DNA from: Bostrychus sinensis
Lineage: Eukaryota; Chordata; Actinopteri; Gobiiformes; Eleotridae
Direction: 5' to 3'
DNA length: 64,000 nucleotides
Assembly (NCBI GenBank): GCA_020698575.1
Contig: CM036247.1
Location: forward strand, 33,538,586 to 33,602,585
The position numbers and the translations under genes were made by a program. The notes beneath the pieces are model-generated. The model was not told where the DNA came from. It did not search any database and saw only the letters and a list, made by a program, of their open reading frames with translations. Below, one piece after another: positions 22,829 to 33,856 of the stretch. Every line of letters starts with the position of its first letter. Position 1 is the stretch's first letter.

Positions 22829-24260
22829 CAATGTGCAGTTTTCTATCACCTGTATGTAGAGTGTGGGAGAGCTGAACTGTCTGGAAGCATGTTGTTGTTA
22901 ATTAGTGCAATGTGTTAGATATTTTTAACAAACTTACAACAACTTACTAAGTAACTTTGTCTACATCACAACTTTTCATGACAGTCTAAGAGCCTCTCAC
23001 AGTCTGTACTGTCAGCTCATGTCTGCTCCTCATTGCAGTACTAATGCCTTTCCTTTCAGTCTCTGCCACAATAAAGTTGTTTCTGCTGCTGGAAAAGGAT
23101 GAAGCTTTATTTTGAAGGGTCACAAGGGGTAGTCAATTGCTGTTAACACTTTACAGTGATTCCCCATCCAGCTGCAGTTTCTACTCTGCTCTTCTCCATC
23201 TCTCCTCTTACTTTGATCATAATTAATAACAAAGTTATTGGAAATAGTGATCTCTTTTGTAATAGTTTTTGAGTAAAAGAGACACTGGACCTAAAAAACA
23301 CCGCAGCTGTTCGCAGATGGAACAGTAATAAACCGTCTTGTAATTAAGCCTAAATGCTTTTACAAACTTTAACAGTGTATATCTCCCAGAGTATGTTTTA
23401 CATTTGCTAGAAACATTCATGACACTTTATTTTGACATGTTGTATTATTTTGTCTTGGTTGCGGTTAACTTCCTGTTTTCACACTTTTATTTTGAAGAGG
23501 TGTTAACTGTTGTAGCACTATTACCGCGAATTAGCTTGACATTGGAAAAACGGTGATAAGACAGTAAAAGGAGAAAGTTTAACGGAGCAAATAAACATGG
23601 CTTTTGCTTTAGCTACCCCTCTGAAGAGGCACAAGGTACGTTTTTGGTTTGAAAGTGAATATTACTGATAGTTTTGTGTCTCTATCTTATGTGTCAAGGT
23701 ATTTGTTCTGTCCGAATTACTGTTAATTAAGATTAATAATAGTCCTCTGATAAGCTAGAGCTCAAGCTTATGTGTTTGCTACCATGTAAAGGAGTTTGTG
23801 TATTGTACTACTTATTTACACACTTTGTGTGTGTGTGTGTTCCTCTACCTCTTACAGTCAATATAAGGATTTGCTGCCATAAAATCTAGAAATTACCAGT
23901 CAAAGTGTCGTACTTCATTCATGGGGATATGCTACACAGCTACTTTGGGCCTAAAGCGGGGTCCAGCCTGGTAAATGGCTGGCTAATAAGAGGACCAAAC
24001 ACATGCTCTTACTGTCATTGTACTTTGGGACAGTGGGAAGAAGTCATGGTAGACAAAGAATGGCCCTGGGGATCAACCCCACAAGCTGAAGTTGAACTGT
24101 AAAACCACAGTATAGTCAACCCCCGTGACCCACTTTTGGGTCCCAAACCATGTCTTGAGAATCCTTTCACTATAAGTTTAATTAGATGTAACGTTAATAC
24201 TGTTACCAAGCCTGAGTATAAGTGTAACTAGATAAACTAAAACACTTTAGATTAGCTCAC
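22829..24260. other. Intronic sequence with an exon-like ATG segment
   Basis: A (GT)n run lies at 23825-23841. At 23597 an ATG opens 13 codons that end at a gtacgt donor-like site. Whether this is a transposon 5' exon or chance cannot be decided here. Confidence 0.35.
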
Positions 24261-24264
24261 ACTG

Positions 24265-24725
24265 TAAAAGTCCCCTATTCTGCTAAATCCACTTTTTTAG
24301 CTTTTAGCCATGGTAAAATGTTGTTTGCACCTCAAAACCATACCTGGAGTAGTACCTGTTTGAGTAATCCCGTATGCTGAGGTTGTCCCTTCTGAAGATC
24401 TAAAAACACTCGGTCTCACAGCTCTACATAGACACCTGAGACCAGCAAAAAGCGCTTAAACTGCCATCACCTTGAAGCAGTCAGTTCATTTGTCTGTTAG
24501 CCTCATGTTGCTAATAGCTTGCTAATTAGCCATTTTATGCTCTCTACATTCCCCACCCTTGCCAGCAGGGGGCGACACCTAATCCAAGTGTTTTCTGCAA
24601 AGTCAAAATAACAGCTCCCCAACAAAAGACGTTTTCCATACATATACATTATTTTAAGTCATAAAACTTAAAATACTAATGCAATGGTGTATACATTTCA
24701 AAAAGCTTGAATAAAGCATTATATA
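24265..24725 (+). mobile_element. TTAA-type MITE (family E), copy 3
   Basis: Runs from gtcccctattctgctaaat to the aaaagcttgaataaagcatta end and contains the full family middle, including ttgccagcagggggcgacacctaat. Confidence 0.75.
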
Positions 24726-25261
24726 GGAGCATTAAGCAATTAATTAGCCATTAGTTAACAATTAGTAAACACTTTACATTGAATTACTTTAACATTTATC
24801 AACACCATTGAGAAATAAACATTGTTATTAATGTTTAATTCCTGTGTAATAAACTCATGTAAAGCAATGCAAAATGTATAAACATCAGTGTTAACTCAGC
24901 AAGTATTTATTTAGTAAAATATTGCTCATTACATGTTTATTGGTGCTTTATTACAGCTTTATGGTGGTGAGTTGTTTTTCAGTGTTACCAAAAATCTTGT
25001 ATAAATTATGTTTACTTTATGTCTATGACCACAGTAATTTGCAATTTGTAAGATACGTTTTGGCTGTTTTTAACACACATAGAAGTCGTCTGTGTTCTTT
25101 CAGTAATTTTACATTTTTGTCTAACCTTGTAATTTGGGAAAAATACAGATATGCAAGTATTGACCAGGAGCACCAACAACACAAAATGTATTTATCCAAT
25201 TGTGTCCTTGAAAATCTACCAGTTTATTTGGCTGAGATATGTCCTCCTGTCTTGTGCCCAG

Positions 25262-25440
25262 GTTACATCGAGGAGGCGTGCATCATCCCCTGTCCATCCG
25301 ACTGTAAACTCAGTGAATGGTCCAACTGGTCACGCTGCAGCAAGTCCTGTGGCAGCGGGGTCAAAGTTCGCTCAAAGTGGCTCAGAGAAAAGCCTTACAA
25401 CGGAGGCCGGCCGTGTCCCAAACTGGACCACATCAACCAG
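25262..25440 (+). CDS. thsd7a: THSD7A exon b: canonical TSR repeat
   Basis: The acceptor is gtgcccag and the donor is gtacgg. Its first two bases complete the Gly codon begun in exon a, and it ends on a full codon (phase 0). The 59 whole codons read YIEEACIIPCPSDCKLSEW and onward through SNWSRCSKSCGSG to GGRPCPKLDHINQ. SEWSNWSRC is the WxxWxxC core of a TSR, where Trp C-mannosylation is expected. CSKSCGSG fits the O-fucose consensus CxxS/TCxxG. NWS is also a sequon. The module is expected in the extracellular part. The reading frame runs open upstream of the acceptor to about 24922, but that stretch is intronic and has no similarity to the family. Confidence 0.96.
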
Positions 25441-26348
25441 GTACGGGACTTTTTCTTTCTAAGTTTGTAGTTATTGTGGTGCATAGAAACAAGTGAAAGA
25501 ATATAATTTTAGTCTGTGGCATTTTCCCTTTTTCGTTAGTGCACCTGTGTTTTTTGCTGAGTAGCTCCTGGGCAAAAGTGGATCCTATAAAGGCCACACA
25601 CCTTTATCATTTAAGAATAGTGACTTCAGTGAGGGTTTCACTTCTGTGTTCTCAATGATTAAAAACTACATTTACACTGGTATTAAAAGCTGGCAAGATT
25701 TGACTTATTTAAGTCAAAGAACAGGCCAAACTACATGTACTTCAAAGTTCACATAATATATTTTCACTGCTTTTGTTTCAGTTTGCTGCATTACTTGTAC
25801 CCTGTTTGCGAACTTTTTTGCCATTGTGCATTTAGGTTGGGTTATGTTCAGGGTTGCAAAAGGGCAGCTGTCCTGGGCCACCAAAGACAGCCAATCACAT
25901 ATATTTCTGGAATATTTTGATCCATGTAACCAACTTTAAACAATTATTAATTATTGAATGTATAATAATCCATTTGTTTAATATCTCTCATGTATCAATT
26001 GATGTGTGTCAGTGATCCCAGGTACCTTATGACCAGGCTCTGGTATTTGTTTAAAGGATTCCTGTGGACAGAGTGGACAGACAATTATAGAAATTATTGC
26101 TAGGGTAGATGTCTTTGAGCCAAATTAGATTTGTTATAAATACATTTCTAGATTAGTTGTTAGTCAGGTCATTGCTACATGTGTACCGCTTGACTACAAG
26201 TCAGACTGCATGATCTGAACCTGGTCCAATTCAAACAGGCAAATGACTGACAATTACAAAAGACAAGAGACAATAATTTTTCTTCCTCAAACAATTTCCA
26301 TAATTTCCAAAACAATAAAGCTAACATGCTACCATAGAATTCACTAGC

Positions 26349-27083
26349 TAGCCTCTCAAATTTTATTTTTGAAAGCAGGAGAGTCTGCTCATAATACACT
26401 GTATTATATTGTTTTGTGGCAAAACTGGTAACAATTCTTCATAAGTGCTTCTCTGTTCATTTCTCTTATTGGTTATTCTGCCTGTAATTGTTCCACTCCT
26501 AGAAATTAAGCTCAAGCGATCAGATTCAATTCAATTCAAGTTTATTTCTGTAGCCCAGTATCACAACAACAGTTGCCTCAAAGGGCTTCACAAACAGTTA
26601 ACCAAACGTAAACACACAATCAGACTTAACACACAACTAACACAAACAATAACTACACTAAACTAAACAGACCCAGGACACTCCTGTTCTTAGACCCTCC
26701 TTCTCGGTAAGGAAAAACTCCTAAAAAACCCTGCGGTGGGAAAAAAAGAAGGAATCTTATGGAGCCCATAATGAAGGCGAGATCTTCTCCCAGGACGGAC
26801 AGACAACATGTGTCTAGGACTGTTAGTCCATTAGCTCATCTAGGATGCAGCAGGGCCTCATCCACACAGATGAGTGGGGGTGAGGTAGGTCCGGAAAGGC
26901 CATAGGAGGTGAGGTTAAGGGCCCACAGGTCGGCACAGGAGCACAGATGGGGTCAGCTAAGGTCCTGTCCCTGGCGTATCTACCAGCAGCCAGGCATCTG
27001 AAACAGTCCCTCAGAGGGGAGCGGAGTGAGATACCAGACTAACTTCTTTCTATAGAATAAGAAAATAGTCTGCCTGGCCAGGC
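26349..27083 (+). mobile_element. TAGCCTGG-type transposon with a nested repeat
   Basis: The 5' part 26349-26522 and the 3' part from about 27038 (accagactaacttcttt...ctggccaggc) are one family copy, with repeat F inserted between them. The 5' part has lost internal sequence. Confidence 0.7.
26523..27035 (+). repeat. Teleost interspersed repeat F
   Basis: Begins caattcaagtttatttctgtag and contains caaagggcttcacaaac, ggaaaaactcctaaaaa and tctcccaggacggacagac. This text is shared by a very abundant fish repeat. Non-coding. Confidence 0.75.
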
Positions 27084-27252
27084 GATATATTCACTCCACT
27101 GTGAACGCAGCCAAAAAGTCTGTCCATATACAGTATGTGCTGGTGCATTGTTAATGATCTGCCATTATGTGAAGAGTTTCCATGTACTTATTCATATTTC
27201 TGTTTTCTTCTGGTGTACCCCAATGCTTCATGGATATGACTTGTGACCCCAG

Positions 27253-27258
27253 GCTCAG
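27253..27258 (+). CDS. thsd7a: Candidate 6-nt microexon (Ala-Gln) between exons b and c
   Basis: The six bases GCTCAG are preceded by gaccccag and followed by the donor-like gtgagg. They encode Ala-Gln exactly in frame between exon b (ending ...INQ, phase 0) and exon c (starting VYEMVPC, phase 0). From memory, mammalian THSD7A carries Ala-Gln at this junction, which neither flanking exon here supplies. A pyrimidine-rich stretch (about 27197-27217) lies upstream, and only 92 bases separate it from exon c. The frame is kept whether it is used or skipped. Alternatives: the same AG/GT juxtaposition could be a recursive splice site, or chance. The last six intron bases before exon c are also gctcag, but no AG precedes them, so they cannot be added by a shifted acceptor. 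Confidence 0.6.
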
Positions 27259-27350
27259 GTGAGGGCCATATAATGTAATTAAAATAATATACCCAGCCTA
27301 GATGATAAGTGTTGTTACTGATTTATGAATGTTACTTTCTGTATGCTCAG

Positions 27351-27484
27351 GTGTACGAGATGGTGCCGTGTCAGAGCGATTGTAACCAGTATGTGTGGGT
27401 GGCTGAGCCCTGGAGCGTGTGGAAGGTCAGCAACGTGGACCTGAAGGAGAACTGTGGAGAAGGGGTCCAGACCAGGAAAGTCCG
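27351..27484 (+). CDS. thsd7a: THSD7A exon c: TSR repeat start, first Cys replaced by Trp
   Basis: The acceptor is tgctcag and the donor is gtaggt. The exon starts in phase 0 and ends after two bases of an Arg codon. It encodes 44 whole codons: VYEMVPCQSDCNQYVW, then VAEPWSVWKVSNVDLKENCG and EGVQTRKVR. VPC and SDC close the preceding TSR. PWSVW begins the next one. The usual PWSxC has Trp (TGG) in place of the first Cys, a single-base change from TGT or TGC. ENCGEG supplies the second Cys. The reading is unambiguous in the given sequence. The matching change in exon d (Cys to Ser) argues against a simple base-calling error. Confidence 0.96.
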
Positions 27485-27766
27485 GTAGGTCGACCTGCGT
27501 CAGTGTCTGTGTATGATACTTAGATCCATTTCTGTTGATTTTAGAATCAAACTACACACTTGACCTTTAAAATGGGGTAGATTTATAACTATGGCTGACT
27601 ATTCTTATACATCCCTATGGGTTAGAGACAGAACCATAAGGTCACAGAGCAGCTGAGAAGACATATTTATAGAATTCTTTTGAAAGCATTTTTTCTTCAC
27701 GTTAGAAAGGCTTGGTGTCGTGGTGGATTACAGGATTAATTTGCTGTGCACAGACACAACCGTTAA

Positions 27767-28577
27767 TGGGGAACTGTGCAACTTTTTGTTGTTGTTGCTT
27801 TGGTCATATTTTTCCCTATGGGGTTCCCTCTACATTTTGGAGTAAAGCACTGTCACGTGTCTGATAGACCCCTATGTGACCCTTGCTCAGCTTGACTCTT
27901 ATTTTCTCCTCCTCATATCTGTATATGGGGTTTCCTGTGCCTTTTGGCTTCTCTGTTGTTATAGCTAACCACAACATGCTGCTTTCTCAAGAGACCCGCT
28001 AATAGACACGAGTAGGAGGTGCAAGAACGTATTTAGTCATCACACTGACTCCGAAACTGTTTAAACTGTCCCATACTTTTTCAGGCTGTTTGGAATAATT
28101 TTGTACACCTTTGCATTAACATTATAAATTTATAACTTAAAAAAAAAAGTCTGCTTTTTTAAGGAGCTGTTACTTTGACTTTGCAGAGTACGCTTGGATT
28201 AGGTGTCTGTTCTCTGCTGGCAATGGTGGGGAATTGGAACATAGAATAAAATGTCTAATTAGCATTAATTAGATAAATGATTTCTTCGTAGTGACAATAA
28301 TTTAAACTGTGAAATTATCAGAATGAGTCCAATGACGATGACTTTAGATGTGCAAAAGAGCACTTCCTGGTTTTATGTGTCAACGTAGAGTCATGAGACC
28401 AAGCGTTTTCAGATCTTGAGAAGGAGACTGCCTCAGCTTACAGTATTACTCAAACAAGCGTGAATGAAACACAATGTTACTCCAGGTTTTGAGGTACAAA
28501 CAACATTATAACATAAAAGAGTAAATTTAGCAGAACAGAGGACCTTTAATTAAGATTTTAAAAAAGTTGCATAGTCA
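27767..28577 (+). mobile_element. TTAA-type MITE (family G) carrying a nested family E copy
   Basis: TTAA at 27763-27766 precedes the left end gaactgtgcaactttt. The right end is aaaaaagttgcatagtc near 28576. It is interrupted at 28065-28545 by family E. The related copy at 52267-53762 has the uninterrupted site. Confidence 0.7.
28065..28545 (-). mobile_element. TTAA-flanked MITE (family E), antisense, nested
   Basis: TTAA lies at 28061-28064 and 28546-28549. Minus-strand text matches 24265-24725 (tctgctaaattt-ctctttt, ggagtaacattgtg, ccagcagagaacag). 481 bases, non-coding. Confidence 0.85.
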
Positions 28578-28675
28578 GTCTCACACAAATTTTGGAATAT
28601 AAGTGCGCTAACATACAGTGGTATATTGGTATATTCAGAGATTTAATATTGAGTGTATCTGGCCCTCACTTGCAG

Positions 28676-28829
28676 GTGCATGCTGAACACCATCGACGGC
28701 CCCTCTGAATCCGTGGACGACTATCTGTGTGACCCAGAGGAGATGCCACTGGGGGCCCGGGAGAGCCGCCTGCCCTGTCCAGAAGACTGCGTGCTCAATG
28801 ACTGGGGCCCCTGGAGTCGCTGCAGCTTG
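28676..28829 (+). CDS. thsd7a: THSD7A exon d: end of one TSR and start of the next
   Basis: The acceptor is cttgcag and the donor is gtgaga. Its first base completes the Arg codon, and it ends on a full codon. It encodes CMLNTIDGPSESVDDYLCD, then PEEMPLGARESRLPCPEDC and VLNDWGPWSRCSL. The RKVRC and YLC cysteines and LPC are kept. In the segment before LPC the expected Cys (recalled as GSRVC in mammals) is Ser here (ARES), the second missing Cys of this domain. NDWGPWSRC starts a new canonical TSR whose next Cys lies at the start of exon e. An open frame continues past the donor to 29018, but it is intronic. Confidence 0.96.
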
Positions 28830-29019
28830 GTGAGAGTTTTCTACTGCACTTCTACTACTTTATGCAACTTTTATGTCCACACAAACACAAATGTCTGCTT
28901 TTTGCTGCATGTTTTATTATCAACTTGTGTGCAGAGTGTTTTATATTTAACAGATTACATTAGGGAAGATAATAATGCACTCATGAATAAGGTCTGTATC
29001 GTGAAGGGGTTTATGTGAC

Positions 29020-30910
29020 AGAAATATGACCAGGTGAATCATCTCTCTCCAGAATGTTATAGAGTATAATGTAGTAGTCAAGGCTACAGTACAGAATATA
29101 AACCAGTAGTGCAATTTACAACATAAAGTATACATATTATTTCCACTGCATTTTTTGTTAATGCTTTGGCTGATCCTTTTATTTATTTGGGTTCGTTCCA
29201 GTGAACAAGTGAGTTATAAACACTGCTATTAATGTTTAATTCTTTAGTAATGAGCTCATATAAATCAGTGCAGAATGATATACATCAGTGGTAATTCAGG
29301 ATCTATGAAATGTTTATTAATTAAATGATTGTAAATGTTTTTTTTACTGCTTAATAGTTGTAATTGAGCTCTGTCAAATGAACTGAACTGACTGAATGAG
29401 CAGTAACACCCCTCGCCAAATGGGGGCAGTCTGGAAATATTTTCTAAAGATATATTAAGTTTGGTCAAAGGTCCACCTCTTCAGACTAATATAGCTCTAT
29501 GTTATCACACAGCGCACTTTATTGAATGAAGTATTAGGTTAGAGCAGTGACATCGGCCCATTTGTATAAAATCTGTTTTCTGACAATGTTTTTACGTTTG
29601 TTAGCTCCATTAGCAATAGGAATGTAACAATGCATTGTAAATCAGCTAAAAATTGATGCAAAAGAGAAAATTTTGAATCATTAGAAATAAAAACGAATCG
29701 CAATGCTCTTTTAAAACAGTGTGTAGGCCACCAAAGTATAATGGTTCATAATCTGGCTCCCTTGACAAAAACACCTCTTCCAGCATGTTCAGAAAACGTG
29801 AACTCGATCCTCATCTAGACGCAACACCAATCTGCAACCATATTGTGTATGTGGCAAAATACATAAATGGCACCTTAAAGAATGATGCTAATTGAAGGTT
29901 TATAGACCAGTAGGACGACTTAGAAATTTCATTACATAGGTTTCCTCACCTCATTTATTTTGATTCATGTTTATTATCTGCATACTAATCACTTATTCAC
30001 TCGCTCTAAGCCAGACACTGCTAATCTTTACGACCTTCTCTATCAGCCAGAACAGCACGGTGCAGTTGTCAGGTTTCAGGTCTGGTTTGCTTTTGTAATA
30101 AAGCCATGGCTGACGTCTGTTTAAATCCTTTACACTCTTTGCAGCTTGTAAAGCCTCATTATTATATATTCTACTACTATAGCCTTGACTACTGCAGCAC
30201 ATAACATCCCAGGGAGTGATAATTTCCCTGGATATATTTCTGTCACATAATGATAACGCTCTATATTTTCAGCGTTTTTATGTCCACCTGTAAATGCATG
30301 CACAGCAGATGTATATTGTGAATGATATCTCGTGCCTCTCCTCTGTTAATGCACAGAGAGTGGAGAGTATTACAGCCAATACATCAGCCGTTTCCTACTG
30401 CTCTGCACTTCATATTTTTCACTTTATGTCTCCTCGGCGGACTGGAGATGACAGAGATTCACTCGCTGCACACCAAATACAGCATGCTCTGAAATCCCAG
30501 GGCCGAGCAGAACAGAACACATTCATGACAAGAGAAAGACATCAGGAGGACTCTCAGAGGGGATCACTAAAGCACAGCCATACACACATTTTTTTTGTAA
30601 GAGCAGTGGGGTTTAGAGGTTTCTGTGGTAAAAAAAAAAATGGAGTGAATAGGGCATGGAGTGGAGGGCATCCTTTCACTGGGACCAGTACCGTGGTATG
30701 GCGACTGAGAGGTGAAGCTAAACACTATTGATTGGTTGGTGTTTGGGGGCCTAATGCGGCCCACGGACCATTTTTTACTGGCCTTATGGCTTCATTCCCA
30801 ACTGGCTCAAATTGCCACAGGTAGTCCTATTTAAAACACAGGTAAAAAATCTAAATCGTGCTATCAGTTGGCAAATCCGTTTTTGTCAAATGCAAGAACA
30901 CTGTTGTGTC
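29020..30910. other. Intronic sequence, nothing recognised
   Basis: The 145-codon frame at 30294-30731 crosses a poly-T run (30589-30596) and a poly-A run (30630-30640) and resembles no family. No transposon ends were identified. Confidence 0.45.
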
Positions 30911-30916
30911 CTCTTA

Positions 30917-31620
30917 AGGCCTAGATACACCAAAGCGGCTCCCAGACTACCACCGAAAAGACAGAGCGACAGCTCCTCTCGTTCCCTCCCGTTTCCTCAT
31001 GTCGGATGACCTTTTTCCCTCTTCATGCACCGAAGCGACAATCGACCTAAAGACCGTGTCTTGTGCATGCGCGTGATGTAATTACCCCCCCAAAGCGGCA
31101 GATGGCGCTAGCCAGTGAACAAAGATCAATGGAAGTGACACAATGTTTGTGGAGTACATATGCATGTAGCGCGCCTTGGGCTGCCACTGTTCTCAGCTTG
31201 TTTGAACATTACAGAAGCGTGATAATGGCCGGTTTGGACATTGTTTTGTGTGGATTAGGTGCCGCTGCTCTGTTACTTGAAGAAGATAACTTTCCGCACG
31301 GAATTGCAAAAAATGCAAAATTGGTGACAGTACGCTGCCACAGCGGTTTTCACCTCTCGTCACTCCGTCACTTCCACTAAAATTCCCGTGAGCTGATTGG
31401 CCCGGCAGCTGTAGTACTAGGCCTATCAGAGTGCTTCATGCCAAAGACCAAAGACGCCGATTCAACAAGGCCAATGGGCAGAAAACTAGTCAGACGGCCT
31501 CCGTCCTGGAGCAATGGGGGCTGACGGCGCATACAGATCAAAAGGACGGAAATGAGCGACGTGGAAGAACCGTTCAGACGGCTTCAGATGGGCGATCGTC
31601 GCCTTGGTGTATGGAGGCCT
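30917..31620 (+). mobile_element. PIF/Harbinger-type non-autonomous element
   Basis: Inverted ends aggcctagatacaccaaag and the inverse of aggcctccatacaccaagg are flanked by TTA at 30914-30916 and 31621-31623. 704 bases. A short frame from 31222 (MAGLDIVLC...ALLLEED) resembles the N-terminus of fish Harbinger transposases, suggesting an internal-deletion derivative. Confidence 0.8.
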
Positions 31621-31623
31621 TTA

Positions 31624-33848
31624 AGGACACACCTTCTCCATGTCCATACTCTCGCCTCTTGTCTTTTGCTAACCCCAGTTCAGTGTGCGACCCTCCTGCC
31701 CCCCTCTGCCCCTCACACTTCCATCTGTGTGAAAAGCCATTCTCCCTGGATCCAGACTCTGTTCTTTCTCAGCACCACTCCGTCTACTGTTAATCACACC
31801 CCATTCTCTACAACCACACGGCGCCTTCCCACAATCCCCCTCTCCACGTGGAGTCTGCTGCAGCTCCGGCGGGGGCGTCATGTTTTATGTATGAGCCGTG
31901 ATAGACTTATTCATAAGACAGTGCAGCTCTCCCTGGGCTCCACTGTGGGCTGTGGCTGTATGGAGGCTCAGGTTCACTGTTCTGAAGAGTGGGAATCCCA
32001 GGAAGAGGTGAGAGGAAAGACTAAAGAACAGAAATTGCCTGGCCCAAACCTTTGGAAAATGTGCTGACAACAAAAAGTGGACCAACTGTGTCCATTTAGC
32101 AGCACGGTTAACCTCAAGCTGTTTTACATAATGCTAACATCAGAATTCAGGAGCGCTCTAATGTTACGGCCTGGAGAACACGGAGAGGAAAAGTATATGT
32201 TGTGTTCAAAACTGCTTCTTTGTAAGTTTATAGGACATTATGCAGTAACTCCTTCATTAGATAGTGGTTTGTTAATGTCCAGTGGACTCAAATGTGGTGC
32301 ACTCAATGTTTAATCAGCATTTTACCACAGTCCACCATTGTAATTTGCAATAGTAAAAGGGAATTTCTGGAAAAAACGAGAGAAAATGTAAAAAAATCTA
32401 CTTCAAAAAGGTTCTTTTATCAAAAAATTTACCATGTTCACTTAGCAGCACAGTGGTACAGAATGCTCTAAATTATTATCCAGGATAGAGCATATAGAGA
32501 AAACCAATGCTACTGCTGCTGAGTAGTGATTTCACCATTTTGTAATGGTGCTTGAAAGCATAGTGACTCAAATGTAGTGCTCATAATGTTTTTTACATTG
32601 TTTCCCATACAAGTTCCTGGTGCCGGCTATGCTCTACATTGCCCTGCTGTTCTCAAAAATAAACAAGAAGAATAATATAATAATTAATAATAATATAATA
32701 ATTATATTAGATAATTTTTCTCTACAATGGTAATATTAATGTATGCTTGTATATTAGAGTCCACTGCTCTCAGCTGGGCCTGCTAGTCCTGCTGCTGAGA
32801 CAGTAAAGAGATGGATTTTTGTCCCTGATCAATTTATTGTGACACATTCCATACCAAAGCCACCTTCTTATACGCAGACTAGGTGCGCAAGGCCCTGCAG
32901 CTGTCGCAGTGCTCAGGTTACTGTTTGTTCACCAGTGTGTAGTTCTGGCAATCGGGGCCCTGCCCCATTAGATTGTTTTTTTTTATTATTTGTGAAAGCT
33001 CACGGCACTACCGCAGCACTGTGTGCCACCTGACTCTCTCCAGCAGCTTCACGCGCCCTGTACGCTCTCCTCACTTTTCTGCTGTGTGGGAAACTGCTGT
33101 CGTTTATGTTTCAGAAAAATACATTGTTTTATAGCACCACTGCTGCATTCTTTCCTCTCGTCTCCCTCTCACCCCTCATCTTTCTCGAGTCTCAACTGCT
33201 CTCCTGTGGTTAAATAGAGGAGAGAACTTGGCGCTACCTCGAGCAGAAAGTAATTTAATTTAACTCCGCACTGAGTCTACCAGAGGACAGAGAGATCTGG
33301 ACACTAGTTTTCCTCAATAAAAGGGAACCAAATAACGGTCGTATTTGTCACAGGGTAAAGGTGCTGTTTATCCCCGCAGAAGTAGAGGCTGCGTGAGATG
33401 TGCATAATAGTTTTTAAATGTAACTCCATAATTGGCAATTATGACATCATACAGATAATTCTAATAATTAAAAATTCAACCGATAATAAGACCAATAATA
33501 AAAAGGCCAAACTGCGATGACTTTGCCGTCTTTGCCCTGTGGTTTTCTCATTGACGGCTCTTAGTCTGTGAGTGTCCCTCAGCCCCACCCCCACTGCAGA
33601 CTGCTGTCCCCCAGAGCAGGCTTTCTGTATGGTGTCCATCTAAGAAAAACAGTTTATGCATGTTCTATAACTTTTTTATGACGAAGATGTGAAGAATACA
33701 GAGCAGCCCGCCCTGCTGTCTTCAGTTGAACACATGGACAGCGCTGAGTGGCGTATGTCGCCACTTCAAAAAGCTTAACACATAAACAATGTCCGGTCTT
33801 AATAGGGCATGATGTCTGTTAATATTTGACAAAATGAAAGAACGATAG
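31624..33848. other. Intronic sequence, nothing recognised
   Basis: Open frames at 31431-32067 begin inside the Harbinger element and run into unique sequence. No splice or family signal supports them. An AT-rich run lies at 32670-32720. Confidence 0.45.
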
Positions 33849-33856
33849 CCCTGGAC

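Noticed and set aside
24922..25261. Upstream extension of exon b to an ATG at 24922
   Set aside because: The frame is open but lacks TSR residues. A good acceptor at 25261 and the Gly codon split with exon a define the exon start.
27345..27350. Ala-Gln supplied by a shifted acceptor of exon c (gctcag just before it)
   Set aside because: The six bases are preceded by tgtat, not AG, so no standard acceptor can include them.
28830..29018. Read-through extension of exon d
   Set aside because: The domain continues exactly at the start of exon e with PC, and the donor at 28830 is good.
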